Source of the DNA: Halomicroarcula saliterrae
GTDB lineage: Archaea; Halobacteriota; Halobacteria; Halobacteriales; Haloarculaceae
Length of the DNA stretch: 64,000 nucleotides
Reading direction: 5' to 3'
Assembly (NCBI RefSeq): GCF_031624395.1
Contig: NZ_JAMQON010000001.1
Location: 930,001 to 994,000, forward strand
Shown: in pieces, positions 17,979 through 27,144 of the stretch
How positions within the stretch are numbered: position 1 is the first letter of the stretch
Layout of the letters: every line of letters starts with the position of its first letter
Notes under the pieces: generated by a model
Told to the model about the DNA's origin: nothing
What the model saw: only the letters and a program-made list of their open reading frames with translations
The model's database searches: none
Made by a program: the position numbers and the translations under genes

Positions 17979-19091
17979 ATGAGTTCAGATGGGCTGTCGC
18001 GTCGTCGGTTGCTGGCCGCGCTCGGCGTCGCAGCGACCGGGACCGCGGGCTGTCAGTCGCTGGTCACGGATTCGCCGCAATCGACCGGGACAGAGTCATC
18101 GGCGGGCCCCCAGTCCGACGGCGCCGTGCCACGGGGCAGCGAGGACAGCGTCTACACCGACGTGTACGAGCAGGTGGCCGACGCCGTCGTCTCCATCCAG
18201 GTCTACCCCGGGACGGGCAGCCCCGCACAGGGCAGCGGCTTCCTGCTCGACGACCGGCACATCGTCACCAACGAGCACGTCGTCGGGACCGGTGAGACCG
18301 TCTACGTCCGCTTTGCCGGCACTGACTGGCGAGAGGTCACCGTCGGCGGGACGGACGTCTACAGCGACCTCGCAGTCATCGACACGGAGAACACCCCGCA
18401 GACGAGCGAGCCGCTGTCTTTCGCCAGTGGCCGCCCGGCTATCGGGACTCGCGTCGTCGCCATCGGCAACCCCTTCGGCCTCTCCGGCTCGGTGTCGGAG
18501 GGTATCGTCAGCGGCGTCGACCGGACGCTGCGGGGCGCGAACAACTTCTCCATCGCCGCCGGCATCCAGACCGACGCGGCGGTCAACCCCGGCAACAGCG
18601 GCGGCCCGCTCGTCGACCTGAACGGCGACGTGCTCGGGGTCATCAACTCCGGCGGGGGTGACAACGTCGGCTTCGCTATCTCGGCACAGCTGGCCCAGCG
18701 CGTGATTCCGGCGCTCATCGCCGACGGCTCCTACGACCACTCCTACATGGGCGTGGGGCTCTCCAGCGTCTCGCCCACTATCGCGGCGGCCAACGACCTC
18801 GAACAGGCCTCCGGCGTCTACATCAACACGGTCGTGCCGGACGGCCCCGCCGACGGCGTTCTCGAAGGGAGTTCGCGCACCGAAGTGGTCGACGGCGTCG
18901 AGGTCGGCGTCGGCGGAGACGTCGTCCGCCGGCTCGACGACACGCCGACGCCGACCAGACAGGACCTGGCGACCTATCTCGCACTGGAAACCAGCCCGGG
19001 CGATGTGCTGACAGTCACTGTCCAGCGAGGGGGCACCACACAGACCGTCGACCTCACCCTCGGCACCCGACCCGCACCCCCCGGGCAGTGA
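17979..19091 (+). CDS. HtrA/DegP-like serine protease, Tat lipoprotein
   Basis: A surface-anchored protease of 370 residues. The signal has the Tat motif SRRRLLAALG and a lipobox ending TAGC, so C25 is the likely lipid anchor. The trypsin-like triad is H100 (IVTNEHVVG), D130 (VYSDLAVI) and S207 (NPGNSGGPLV). A C-terminal PDZ domain follows (about 255-365). It probably degrades or refolds damaged exported proteins. A TATA-like GTTTATTC at 17948-17955 is about 28 bp before the ATG. Confidence 0.92.
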   Translation: MSSDGLSRRRLLAALGVAATGTAGCQSLVTDSPQSTGTESSAGPQSDGAVPRGSEDSVYTDVYEQVADAVVSIQVYPGTGSPAQGSGFLLDDRHIVTNEHVVGTGETVYVRFAGTDWREVTVGGTDVYSDLAVIDTENTPQTSEPLSFASGRPAIGTRVVAIGNPFGLSGSVSEGIVSGVDRTLRGANNFSIAAGIQTDAAVNPGNSGGPLVDLNGDVLGVINSGGGDNVGFAISAQLAQRVIPALIADGSYDHSYMGVGLSSVSPTIAAANDLEQASGVYINTVVPDGPADGVLEGSSRTEVVDGVEVGVGGDVVRRLDDTPTPTRQDLATYLALETSPGDVLTVTVQRGGTTQTVDLTLGTRPAPPGQ

Positions 19092-19103
19092 GCGGGCGCC
19101 GGG

Positions 19104-19589
19104 TCAGTTGACCGCGAGAAAGCGGTAGTTCAACACGGCGGCGAAGGTCACCCAGAGCAGGTACGGTCCCAGCAAGAGGCCGGCTCGGCGGTCGACTCGC
19201 CAGAACGCGACCGCCGTGGGGACGAGAAGCACCAGCAACGTGGCGATGACGCCGAGCGCCAGCGCGAGGTTGCGCGCCCGGAAGAAGACGGGCGTCCAGG
19301 CGACGTTGAAGGCCATCTGGGTGACGAAGAGGCCGAGTGCGAGCCGCCGTCCCGGGTCGTCCGCGCGCCAGACTATATACAGCGCGACGCCCAGCAGCGA
19401 GAACAGCAGCGGCCAGACGACGCCGAAGAGCCACGGCGGCGGGTAGAGAGCGGGCTTGACGAGCGACTGGAACCACGGGCTGTCCGGACCGCCCAGTGCG
19501 GCCGGGGCGCTCCCGACGACGTTGACGAGGACGACGGCGGCGAGGACGCCGGGGAGGGATTCTCTATCGAGTGAAACGGACGCGGTCAT
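19104..19589 (-). CDS. tspO: TspO/MBR family membrane protein
   Basis: The 161 residues span five helices with the family motifs SPWFQSLVKPALYPPPWLFGVVW near the N-terminus, MAFNVAWTPVFF in the middle and YLLWVTFAAVLNY near the end. TspO binds tetrapyrroles and in some microbes responds to light or oxygen. The gene is convergent with htrA, with only 12 bp between stops. Confidence 0.9.
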   Translation of the reverse strand: MTASVSLDRESLPGVLAAVVLVNVVGSAPAALGGPDSPWFQSLVKPALYPPPWLFGVVWPLLFSLLGVALYIVWRADDPGRRLALGLFVTQMAFNVAWTPVFFRARNLALALGVIATLLVLLVPTAVAFWRVDRRAGLLLGPYLLWVTFAAVLNYRFLAVN

Positions 19590-19646
19590 ACCGAGTACTT
19601 GGACCGCTTCCGGGGAATAGCTACGCCCGGTCCCGCCGGCCGGAAC

Positions 19647-19844
19647 TCACAGCCACCGTCGGGCCACGGTGCGTGCGACGGTCATCGGAAGTGTGACCCA
19701 CAGGACGACGAACACGACGGTCCGGGCCGTAAGCGTGGGGCTGACGAGTTCGGCGTAGAACACCAGTGCGCCGACGGCGAGGACACCGACGACAGTGGCG
19801 ACGTACTCCGGGTCTGTCCAGCCGTTGGAGGGGTCGGACGACAT
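19647..19844 (-). CDS. Small two-helix membrane protein
   Basis: A 65-residue protein. It starts MSSDPSNGWTDPEYV and has hydrophobic helices at about 16-35 and 40-58, then a basic end (RTVARRWL). No family is recognised. It lies between tspO and gins on the same strand, with short gaps on both sides. Confidence 0.5.
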   Translation of the reverse strand: MSSDPSNGWTDPEYVATVVGVLAVGALVFYAELVSPTLTARTVVFVVLWVTLPMTVARTVARRWL

Positions 19845-19893
19845 AAAGTGTGGTCAACGTCTGGCGGGAAAAAACCGGCCGTCACGGAGCGAC

Positions 19894-20829
19894 TTACTCC
19901 AGTGGTTCGGCCGCGTCGCGCTCGACCAGCGGGTCGGCGTTGTCGGCCGGCAGCGTCACCACGTCGTCCGCCGAGAGGTCGTACTCACGCTGGTCGACGC
20001 CGAATATCTCGCCGACATCGTCCGTGATACGCACCGTCTTCCGGTCGATCTCCGGGGTCGTCCCCGAATCGTCGGCGGGCGGCCCGTCCGAATCGTCGGC
20101 CGAAAGCGTTTCGTCGGCCGTCCCGTCCGCGTCGACGGCCGAGAGCGCCTCGTCGGCCGGCCGGTCGGGCGACGCCCCGGCGTCGTCATCGGACGGCCCG
20201 GGCGGTGCCGGTGGGGTCTGCTCGTCAGTCCCCGACGGCGACGTGTCGTCGGCCGGTGACGGAGGCGGCTCCTCGCCCGGTGCGGTGGAGCCGTCGCCCC
20301 CGCCCATGATGTCCGCGGCGTCGACTTCCGGCTCTGTCCCCGTCGGTGTCGAAGTGGGGTCCGCCGGTTCGCTCGCCGCGTTGTCGGTCGGTTCCGACGG
20401 CGTCGTCGAGGACTCCCCGCCCCCGACGGCGCCGGTCGGGGCCTCACCGGCGACGACGTCGAGGACGTGCTCGCGGTTCTGTTCGATAGCTTCGACCATC
20501 GTCTCGAAGAGGGTCCGCTCCTCCTGTGTGAGCCCGTCGTCCTCGGTCGGAATGTCGGCGGCCGCGAGCGACGCCATCTTGACGATTTTGCCGACACGGC
20601 GCTCGTAGACGGCCTCGACGGTCTGTTCGGCGGTCTTGATATCGTCGGTCAGCCGGTTGACCTCCGGCGCGTCGAAGGGGTCGTCGGCGCGCTCGGCCGC
20701 GCGCTCGCGCTCCTCGCGAAGCTGGGCGACGAACTGGCCGGCCTCCTCGTAAAACGTCGCGCGCAACTGCTGGAGCTGGTCAGTCTGGCGTTCGCGTGAC
20801 TGGACCGACTGGAGTTCGTCGAGTTTCAT
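19894..20829 (-). CDS. GINS complex subunit (Gins51/Sld5-Psf1 type)
   Basis: Part of the CMG helicase with MCM and the Cdc45/GAN protein. The 311 residues have the helical A domain at the N-terminus (MKLDELQSVQSRERQTDQL to AIEQNREHVLD, about 1-125). An acidic low-complexity linker of about 120 residues rich in D, P, S and T follows. The beta B domain is at the C-terminus (RKTVRITDDVGEIFGVDQREYDLSADDVVTLP). The start overlaps the priS stop by 4 bp, and this pairing with primase is common in archaea. Confidence 0.88.
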   Translation of the reverse strand: MKLDELQSVQSRERQTDQLQQLRATFYEEAGQFVAQLREERERAAERADDPFDAPEVNRLTDDIKTAEQTVEAVYERRVGKIVKMASLAAADIPTEDDGLTQEERTLFETMVEAIEQNREHVLDVVAGEAPTGAVGGGESSTTPSEPTDNAASEPADPTSTPTGTEPEVDAADIMGGGDGSTAPGEEPPPSPADDTSPSGTDEQTPPAPPGPSDDDAGASPDRPADEALSAVDADGTADETLSADDSDGPPADDSGTTPEIDRKTVRITDDVGEIFGVDQREYDLSADDVVTLPADNADPLVERDAAEPLE

Positions 20830-22019
20830 TCCTGTGCCTTCCGTGCGCGCCCGCGGGCCATGAGGAACACGCCCACGTGCTCTGGTACTGTCTGATTACC
20901 CGCCTCCACCGTAAAGCTATCCCCACGGTGTTCCTCGGTGTCGAGCTCCACCAGCCCGCCGTCGGTGACTTCCACGGCAATCTCGTGGCCCCGGAAGGTG
21001 TCCGGGACGGCGTCGGAGAGCGGGTCGAAGTCGGCCAGTTCGTCCCGCTCCAGGCGCTGGACCTCCAGCCCGCTGCCGCCGTGGAGCGACCCCGGCAGCC
21101 TGATGAGCCGGTTCGTGTCCGTCGTCACCGGCTCGTCGATGGGCGCGTTGTCGGCCGCGACGACCTCCTGAGCGAGCACCTGTGCGATCTGGTACACCGC
21201 CGAGTGGACGTCGATGTTGCCCGCTTCGAGCCGGTCGTAGTTGGTCCGCGCGGCGTTCAGCGCCGCGGTCGCTTTGCCCGCACCGATGCGGTCGTACCGC
21301 TGGAGTGCCTCGATGGCGTCGTCCTCCTCCATCGCCAGCCACTCGTCGAACTGCGCCAGAACGTGCCGGTGTGCGCGGGCGCCCCAGCCGCCGTCCGTCG
21401 GCAGCGTCCGCTTCTCGGCGGGGCTGGACCGGCCGGCGGTGCCGGCCACCGTCTCGACTTCGACGAGTTCGTCGAACTCCAGCCCGATGCCGCGAACGTA
21501 GTCGACGACTTCCCGGCGGGCGTCCCGCTCCAGTCCGCGGATGCGCTCGTCGCGGACGTGGACGTGGTACCCCCGGCCCCCGGAGAACACGACCGTCGTG
21601 TCCTCGAAGCCGAAGTCGTCGTCCAGAAAGTCGAGCAGCCGCATGAGGGCGCCCTTGCACTTTTCGAGCATCTCGGCGTAGCTGTCCTCGCCGAGCACGA
21701 CCGACGGGAGGTGGTCGGCGTCCAGGTCGAAGACGAGGTCGGAGCTGCGCCACCCCTTGTCGCTCATCGTCGAGGCGCTGGGGTCGTCGTACCGGCCCGC
21801 CGAGAAGTAGACGTGGCGGGGTTTCTTCCGGCCCAGGAAGTCCTCGATATCGCCCAGGTCCAGCAGCGACCGGTGGCGGACCATCGTCTCACCGGGGCCG
21901 TCGGTCCACGGGATGAAGCCCCATTCGCGTTCGTTCGCGGCGGGTGGCGGCGTTATCGACGACCGGCGGTAGTGGTCGCCAAAGCGTCCGCGCAGATACT
22001 CGCGAGTCCGCTCGTCCAT
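20826..22019 (-). CDS. priS: DNA primase small (catalytic) subunit
   Basis: Makes RNA/DNA primers for replication. The 397 residues include the acidic catalytic motif DLVFDLDADHL and the second motif VVFSGGRGYHVHV; both are intact. The start at 22019 (MDERTREYLRGRFGDHYRR) fits the family. It is followed by gins, and together they form a replication operon about 16 kb from the orc/cdc6 origin in this window. Confidence 0.93.
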   Translation of the reverse strand: MDERTREYLRGRFGDHYRRSSITPPPAANEREWGFIPWTDGPGETMVRHRSLLDLGDIEDFLGRKKPRHVYFSAGRYDDPSASTMSDKGWRSSDLVFDLDADHLPSVVLGEDSYAEMLEKCKGALMRLLDFLDDDFGFEDTTVVFSGGRGYHVHVRDERIRGLERDARREVVDYVRGIGLEFDELVEVETVAGTAGRSSPAEKRTLPTDGGWGARAHRHVLAQFDEWLAMEEDDAIEALQRYDRIGAGKATAALNAARTNYDRLEAGNIDVHSAVYQIAQVLAQEVVAADNAPIDEPVTTDTNRLIRLPGSLHGGSGLEVQRLERDELADFDPLSDAVPDTFRGHEIAVEVTDGGLVELDTEEHRGDSFTVEAGNQTVPEHVGVFLMARGRARKAQE

Positions 22020-22095
22020 CGACTCACTGGTTGGAGAGAGCACCTCAAAAGGGTTCTCGTCTGGCCGCTAGCTGGGGTAGTCGGTACCGTCGGCT

Positions 22096-22575
22096 TTAGC
22101 TCCGCAGAAACTTCGAGAGCTTCTCCGTGATCGACTCGTCGCCCAGTTTGAGGTAGAAGGCGTCGCCGCCGTCCTCGTAGTAGTTGTCGATGCGACGCCG
22201 TATCTCGAAGCCGATGTGCTGGTAGAAGCTGATGGCCGCTTCGTTGGTCGAACGGGCGTGGCAGGTGACGCTGCCGTAGTCCTCGGTGACGCGGGCGATG
22301 AGGCGCTTGCCGAAGCCGTGGCCGCGGTAGTCCGCGTCGACCGCCAGAAAGAGGATGTAGCCGTCGCGCCGGACCGCCGCGAAACCGACGAGTTGCTCGG
22401 CCGCGCGGTCGACGTAGAGATACACCGTCGACCGCCGGTAGGCGCTGCGGAAGAAGCCGCGCCGCTGGCGGAGCACACCCTCGGAGCGGCGGATGTCCTC
22501 CTTGAGTCGCCAAGCCTCGTCGACGTACTCGTCGCTGCCCCGGTCGACGACCGTTGTCTCGATGTGAACGCTCAC
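22096..22575 (-). CDS. GNAT acetyltransferase (RimI-like)
   Basis: The 159 residues start with a GTG. The acetyl-CoA loop is YRGHGFGKRLIARV, followed by VTCHARSTNEAAISFYQHIGF, typical of RimI/ArdA-like N-terminal acetyltransferases. It probably acetylates protein N-termini. A TATA-like box on the minus strand at 22599-22610 is 29 bp before the GTG and supports this start over longer forms. Confidence 0.82.
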   Translation of the reverse strand: MSVHIETTVVDRGSDEYVDEAWRLKEDIRRSEGVLRQRRGFFRSAYRRSTVYLYVDRAAEQLVGFAAVRRDGYILFLAVDADYRGHGFGKRLIARVTEDYGSVTCHARSTNEAAISFYQHIGFEIRRRIDNYYEDGGDAFYLKLGDESITEKLSKFLRS

Positions 22576-22598
22576 TGGCGGAAGAATAACAGGGGCGC

Positions 22599-22610
22599 GA
22601 ATATAATTCC
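22599..22610 (-). promoter_or_regulatory. TATA-like box of the RimI-like gene
   Basis: GGAATTATATTC on the minus strand is centred about 29 bp before the GTG at 22575. Confidence 0.5.
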
Positions 22611-22633
22611 ACCGCCCGCTGGGTCGCCGAGTC

Positions 22634-22642
22634 GTTTTTACA
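22634..22642 (+). promoter_or_regulatory. TATA-like box of the DUF502 gene
   Basis: GTTTTTACA is centred about 27 bp before the ATG at 22665. It is divergent from the GNAT promoter. Confidence 0.4.
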
Positions 22643-22664
22643 GTAGCCTCACGATTACGGGACC

Positions 22665-23756
22665 ATGGTTGAACCGAGCGGGAGCAGGCAGCTGTCACCC
22701 ACCCGGCTCCGGACGACGGTCCGGCAGGCGCTCCTCACGGGGATTGCACTGACGGTCCCGCTGTTCGTGACGCTGCTGGTCATCGGGTTCGTGGTCAACA
22801 CCCTCTCGAACGTACTCGACCCCGTCGTTCTCTTCGCCTTCCGCCTTTCTGGCTCGCGGTTGCAGTCCGGCCAGACGCCGGCCTATCTGGTGAAACTGGT
22901 CGCGGTTGTCGTGTTGCTCTCGGCTATCTTCTGTATCGGCTTCGTCGCCGAGCGGCGGTCGGGACCGGGCCGAATCGAATCGGTGTTCAGCGCGACGATG
23001 GAACGCATCCCCGGCGTCGGCTCTATCTACACCAGCTTCGACGAGATGAGCGAGATGCTGCTCGACAGCGACACGCAGTCCTTTCAGGAGGTCGTTCTCG
23101 TCGAGCATCCGACGGCCGAATCCTACACGGTGGCGTTCGTCACGGCGAGCACGCCCGACTCCATCGAGCGCGCGACCGGCAACGGGGAGATGCTGACGCT
23201 GTTCATGCCGATGGCACCGAACCCGGTGATGGGCGGCCACGTCGTCCACGTCCCGGTCGAACGGGTGTACGACGTCGATATGACCGTCGAGGAAGGCATC
23301 CGCTCTATCGTCACCAGCGGCGTCGCTATCGGTGAGAGCGGCGTCCAGACGACGCTTGCCGAGTCCGGGTCGCCGAGCGGACCGTCCTACCCGCCACAGG
23401 GCGGCCATCAGGCTGGCGGCAGTCACCGCGAGCCGACGCCTCGAACGGGGACCGGGGAGCGGGAGGCGGCCTACAGCGACGACATCGACCCCGAGCACGC
23501 GGAGACACCGGACGCGGTCGCCCGGAGCCGACGGGCGGACACTGTCGCCACCGACGCTGACAGGGTGAACGACCTGAACCAGGCGTCGGGAACCATCGGC
23601 GACGACACCGACCGCCCGGAGGAGTTCGAGCGGTCCGAGGACACTATCGGCGACGACACCGACCGCCCGGAGGAGTTCGACCAGTCCGGGGGGTCGGTCG
23701 GCTCGGAGACCGGGACCCCGTCAGATATCGAAACGGGCGGAGAGGAACAGAATTAG
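22665..23756 (+). CDS. DUF502 family membrane protein with repetitive acidic tail
   Basis: The 363 residues have two transmembrane helices (about 25-50 and 75-97) and the DUF502 core (ERIPGVGSIYTSFDEM, LVEHPTAESYTVAFVT, PMAPNPVMGGHVVHVP). The core ends near residue 230. The remaining 130 residues are acidic and disordered. They include two copies of a 17-residue unit containing IGDDTDRPEEF, and a third partial unit. The function of the family is not known. Confidence 0.82.
   Translation: MVEPSGSRQLSPTRLRTTVRQALLTGIALTVPLFVTLLVIGFVVNTLSNVLDPVVLFAFRLSGSRLQSGQTPAYLVKLVAVVVLLSAIFCIGFVAERRSGPGRIESVFSATMERIPGVGSIYTSFDEMSEMLLDSDTQSFQEVVLVEHPTAESYTVAFVTASTPDSIERATGNGEMLTLFMPMAPNPVMGGHVVHVPVERVYDVDMTVEEGIRSIVTSGVAIGESGVQTTLAESGSPSGPSYPPQGGHQAGGSHREPTPRTGTGEREAAYSDDIDPEHAETPDAVARSRRADTVATDADRVNDLNQASGTIGDDTDRPEEFERSEDTIGDDTDRPEEFDQSGGSVGSETGTPSDIETGGEEQN
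23595..23680 (+). repeat. 51-bp tandem repeat in the DUF502 tail
   Basis: A 35-base identical block at 23595-23629 recurs at 23646-23680, a period of 51 bp or 17 codons. It codes for the repeated acidic unit, so copy changes would keep the frame. Confidence 0.8.
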
Positions 23757-23780
23757 TAGCCCTCGCCAGTATATTCAGGT

Positions 23781-24872
23781 ATGACTTCCCGACCGGCCGT
23801 CGCGGCGCTGTTCGCTCTCCTCGTGGCCGTCGCCACTCGCCCGGTGAGTGCACACGTCGACTACGTCACCGACGGTCCCGGCGAACCTATGGACGCCGTC
23901 GCGTTCACGGTAGATGTGCTGTCGGACCCGTTTAACGCCGCGCTCTTTGGCGTTTCCGGGCTCCTCGTCGGCGTCGGCGTCGCGGGCTATCTCCGGGTCC
24001 GACCGACCATCACCGATATCGTCATTCTGCGCGAGAAGCTCGCCAGCTACGGCGACCTCGTCCCGTGGATGCTCAGACTCGCCGCCGGGCTCCCGCTCAT
24101 CGGGGCGGGCTTCGAGGGCTATCTGTTCGCGCCGACGGTGACGTTCAACGTGGGAGCGAACCCGTTCCTCCGGGTGCTGTTCATCGGCCTCGGCTTCTTC
24201 GTCCTGTTCGGGCTGGCGACGCGCATCGTCGCCACGCTCGGCCTGCTGACCTACGTGTGGGCGCTGGCGACCGACCCCAGCGTCTTCCTCGCCATCGAGT
24301 ACGTCCCCATCTTTCTCGCGCTGTTCCTCCTGGGCGGTGGCCGCCCCAGCGCCGACGACATGCTGCTCGAAGTCGCGAGCACCGATGGCACGTACTACGG
24401 GCGCGTCGACCCGGTCCACCTCCTCAAGAGCTATCTGGACGACCGGACGCGGCCGCTCCGTCAGTACGTCCCGGTGATTCTCCGCGTCGGGATGGGTGCC
24501 TCGTTCATCTATCTCGGTCTCATCCAGAAGCTGGCCCAGCCCGGCAGCGGACTCCTCGTCGTCGAGAAGTACAACCTCACCGCCGTCGTCCCCGTCGACC
24601 CCGGCCTGTGGGTGGTCGGCGCCGGCGTCACGGAAATCGCCGTCGGTGTCGCGCTCATCGCCGGCTTCTTCACCCGCGGCGCGGCCGCAACCTCGTTTCT
24701 CCTGTTTACCGTGACGCTCTTCGGGCTGCCGGACGACCCGGTGCTGGCCCACGTCACCCTGTTCGGGATGGCCTCCGCCGTCTTCACGCTCGGTTCCGGC
24801 CCGCTCTCGTTCGACCGCTGGTTCGGTCGCCCCGCCGTCGGCGAGGACGAGTCGGTCGTCCCCGCGGACTGA
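23781..24872 (+). CDS. DoxX-like multi-spanning membrane protein
   Basis: A 363-residue integral membrane protein. It starts with a cleavable-looking signal (ALLVAVATRPVSAHVDYVTD). About eight to nine hydrophobic helices follow, including the DoxX-type segment RVGMGASFIYLGLIQKL and VGAGVTEIAVGVALIAGFFTRG. Two similar halves (first helix block at about 45-170, second at about 225-345) suggest a duplicated four-helix DoxX unit. The role is unknown; relatives act in thiosulfate or redox metabolism. Confidence 0.75.
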   Translation: MTSRPAVAALFALLVAVATRPVSAHVDYVTDGPGEPMDAVAFTVDVLSDPFNAALFGVSGLLVGVGVAGYLRVRPTITDIVILREKLASYGDLVPWMLRLAAGLPLIGAGFEGYLFAPTVTFNVGANPFLRVLFIGLGFFVLFGLATRIVATLGLLTYVWALATDPSVFLAIEYVPIFLALFLLGGGRPSADDMLLEVASTDGTYYGRVDPVHLLKSYLDDRTRPLRQYVPVILRVGMGASFIYLGLIQKLAQPGSGLLVVEKYNLTAVVPVDPGLWVVGAGVTEIAVGVALIAGFFTRGAAATSFLLFTVTLFGLPDDPVLAHVTLFGMASAVFTLGSGPLSFDRWFGRPAVGEDESVVPAD

Positions 24873-24902
24873 GCCGTCCCGGAACCGGCGCTCCCGCCGT
24901 TT

Positions 24903-25346
24903 TCAGGCACCCGGCCACTGGTCCAGCTGGGTTCGATTACCACTCTCGTTGTAGTAGACGGTGATGGCGTCGCCCGAGCCGACTCGCTGCCCGTAGGCGT
25001 TGTTCTGGCTCAGCTGTGCGATATCGCCGTTCTCGACCATCTCGGTCCGGTTCTTGTTCGCCAGCTGCGACCAGTTCGCTTTCGCGTCGCCTCTGGGCCC
25101 CTCGAACTCCAGGCGACCGGCCTGAATCGGGTCGCCGCGGCTGTGGGTCACCAGTAACAGGCTGCTGTCCTCGGCGTAGTCGTAGGTGAAGTTCGCCTGC
25201 GGGACTCCGCCGGCGCGGTCCTCGGTGACGACCATGACGTTCAGGCCGACGATGGCCGTGACGACGACTGTCATTCCAACGAGCAGCCCGATACCGATGG
25301 ATTCGGACATCGCGACCGTGTCGTCGTCGAGGCTGGGAGCGCCCAT
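24903..25346 (-). CDS. Type IV pilin-like protein
   Basis: The 147 residues have a short acidic N-terminus, then SESIGIGLLVGMTVVVTAIVGLNVMVV, the hydrophobic helix of archaeal pilins (DUF1628 type). The extracellular part follows with N-glycosylation sequons (NFT, NWS, NRT, NES). A prepilin peptidase would cut before the hydrophobic helix. No pilus assembly genes are near, so it is probably a dispersed adhesion pilin or a minor pilin. Confidence 0.75.
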   Translation of the reverse strand: MGAPSLDDDTVAMSESIGIGLLVGMTVVVTAIVGLNVMVVTEDRAGGVPQANFTYDYAEDSSLLLVTHSRGDPIQAGRLEFEGPRGDAKANWSQLANKNRTEMVENGDIAQLSQNNAYGQRVGSGDAITVYYNESGNRTQLDQWPGA

Positions 25347-25391
25347 CAGTGTCCACACAAGGGTAGATGAATATAAAGGCTGTTCGGCCGG

Positions 25392-26324
25392 CTACCCGCT
25401 GTGACCCGGCTCGACGGTCAGTTCCCGTACGGCGACGCCGCTCCGGAGTTCGTCGAGCCCGGCCATCGAGGGCGGGGCAGTACCCGGTCGCTCGACCATT
25501 CGGGTCGCGACGGCGACGCCGGTGCGCAGCGCCGTCTCGTCGTCGGCCCCGTCGGCCCACGCGCCCAGCGCCCCGGCGAGGAGCCCGTCTCCGGCGCCGA
25601 CCGTGTCCACCACGTCGGCGTCGAGCGCGTCGGCGTGCAGGGCCGTCGACCCGGTGACCAGCACGACGCCGTCGCCGCCCAGCGAGGCGAGCACGCGGTC
25701 GAACCCGCGCTCGCGGAACGCCGCCGCCGCGCGGGCACACCCTTCGACGGTCGAGACGTCCGCCCCGGTCGCCGCGCCGAGCTCCGGACGGTTCGGTTTA
25801 CAGAGCGCGTACTGCGCGTCGAGCGCCTGCAGCGCGTCGCCGCCCATGTCGACGACGGTGTCCCACGCACCGGCGGTCGCGAGCTCGTCGACGGTCTCCG
25901 TCGTCACCCCCGGCGGCAGGCTCCCGCTGACCACGACGGTGTCGGGCTCGCGCTCGCGGACGGCATCGAGGATGGCATCGACGGCGTCGGCGTCGACCGT
26001 CGGCCCGTCGTGGTTGAGTTTGTACTCGCCGTCGGCCGCCAGCGCGGTCGTGTTCAGCCGGGTCGGCTCGGGCGCCTCGACGAACGCCGTCGCGACGCCG
26101 TCCGCGGTCAGCCGCTCCCGGATGAACTGGCCGGTGAACCCGCCCAGCACGCCGGTCGCGACGGCGTCTCGACCCATCGCGGCGAGGAACTGGGCCACGT
26201 TGATTCCCTTGCCGGCGGCGTCGAAGCGGGCCGACGAGGCGCGCATGACCCGGTCGGGGGCCATCGGCTCGTCGAACGCCAGCGTCTGGTCGACCGCCGG
26301 GTTGAACGTCACGGTGACGTGCAT
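25392..26324 (-). CDS. pfkB: 1-phosphofructokinase (PfkB family)
   Basis: Phosphorylates fructose-1-phosphate to fructose-1,6-bisphosphate. The 310 residues show the FruK/LacC type: MHVTVTFNPAVDQTL, GGKG-like AAGKGINVAQFLAAMG, VVVSGSLPPGV and the catalytic DTVGAGDGLLAGALG. The ATG overlaps the glpR stop by one base. Established work on Haloferax volcanii links glpR and pfkB in one operon for fructose use, and the same pairing is seen here. Confidence 0.9.
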   Translation of the reverse strand: MHVTVTFNPAVDQTLAFDEPMAPDRVMRASSARFDAAGKGINVAQFLAAMGRDAVATGVLGGFTGQFIRERLTADGVATAFVEAPEPTRLNTTALAADGEYKLNHDGPTVDADAVDAILDAVREREPDTVVVSGSLPPGVTTETVDELATAGAWDTVVDMGGDALQALDAQYALCKPNRPELGAATGADVSTVEGCARAAAAFRERGFDRVLASLGGDGVVLVTGSTALHADALDADVVDTVGAGDGLLAGALGAWADGADDETALRTGVAVATRMVERPGTAPPSMAGLDELRSGVAVRELTVEPGHSG

Positions 26325-27082
26325 CAGTCGGCCCCCGTCACGACCACGTCCGTCTCGGCGAAGGCGTCCGCGAGTTCGCCCGGTAGCGGGACGTCGGTGA
26401 CGAACAGGTCGATTTCGGTCGGGTCGGCGACCGAGACGAAACTCCGTTCACCGAACTTCGAGCTGTCGGCGACGAGCACGACACGGGTCGCGTTCGCGAC
26501 CATCCGCCGCTTGACGGCCGCCTCGTCCTCGTCGGGGGTCGTCAGTCCCGTATCGGCCGTGACGCCGTTGGTCCCCAGAAAGAGCAGGTCGAAGTGACGC
26601 TGGTCCAGGAACGACTCGGCGGCGGGGCCCACCAGCGCGTGACTCCGCGGGCGCATCGTCCCACCGGTCATCTTCACATCGACCTCGCTGTCGGCCAGTT
26701 CCAGCGCGAGTTCGGGCATGTTCGTCACGCCGATGTAGCCGCTGTCGGGCGCGGCCCGCGCGACCTCCGTCGTGGTCGTCCCGGCGTCGAAACAGACGAC
26801 GTGTCCGTCGCGGACCTCCTCGCTCGCCCGGCCGGCGATGGCCTGTTTGGCCGCCAGTCGGTCGACCTCCCGCTGGTCGTAGGACCGCTCGTGGCCGACC
26901 GACGAGACAGGCACCGCACCGCCGTGGGACCGTTCGATACGGCCCTCCGTCTCCAGGTCCTGCAGGTCGCGGCGTATCGTCGCTTTCGAGAAGTTAAGTT
27001 CGTCGGCCAGCGTGGCGACCGAACAGCCGTCCTGTTCGGTCACTAGCTGAACGATTGTGCGTTTTCGCTCTGCGGGGAGCAT
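26324..27082 (-). CDS. glpR: DeoR-family transcriptional repressor GlpR
   Basis: The 252 residues have an N-terminal HTH (MLPAERKRTIVQLVTEQDG, VATLADELNFSKATIRRDL) and the DeoR effector domain (VVCFDAGTTTTEVARA, LLFLGTNGVTADTGLTTP, VVLVADSSKFGERSF). In haloarchaea GlpR represses sugar kinase genes when glycerol is the carbon source. It precedes pfkB in an overlapping pair. The start at 27082 is the family-like Met, not the one 7 codons upstream. Confidence 0.9.
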   Translation of the reverse strand: MLPAERKRTIVQLVTEQDGCSVATLADELNFSKATIRRDLQDLETEGRIERSHGGAVPVSSVGHERSYDQREVDRLAAKQAIAGRASEEVRDGHVVCFDAGTTTTEVARAAPDSGYIGVTNMPELALELADSEVDVKMTGGTMRPRSHALVGPAAESFLDQRHFDLLFLGTNGVTADTGLTTPDEDEAAVKRRMVANATRVVLVADSSKFGERSFVSVADPTEIDLFVTDVPLPGELADAFAETDVVVTGAD

Positions 27083-27144
27083 CTGTCCCCACTTTTCGCG
27101 CACCGGGCTTAGCAGTTCCTATCGCTTCTGCGCGTTTCTGTGTG

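Noticed and set aside
20104-20460. Minus-strand low-complexity repeats in the gins gene as an insertion
   Set aside because: Acidic linkers of this kind are expected in haloarchaeal GINS proteins and both end domains are in frame.
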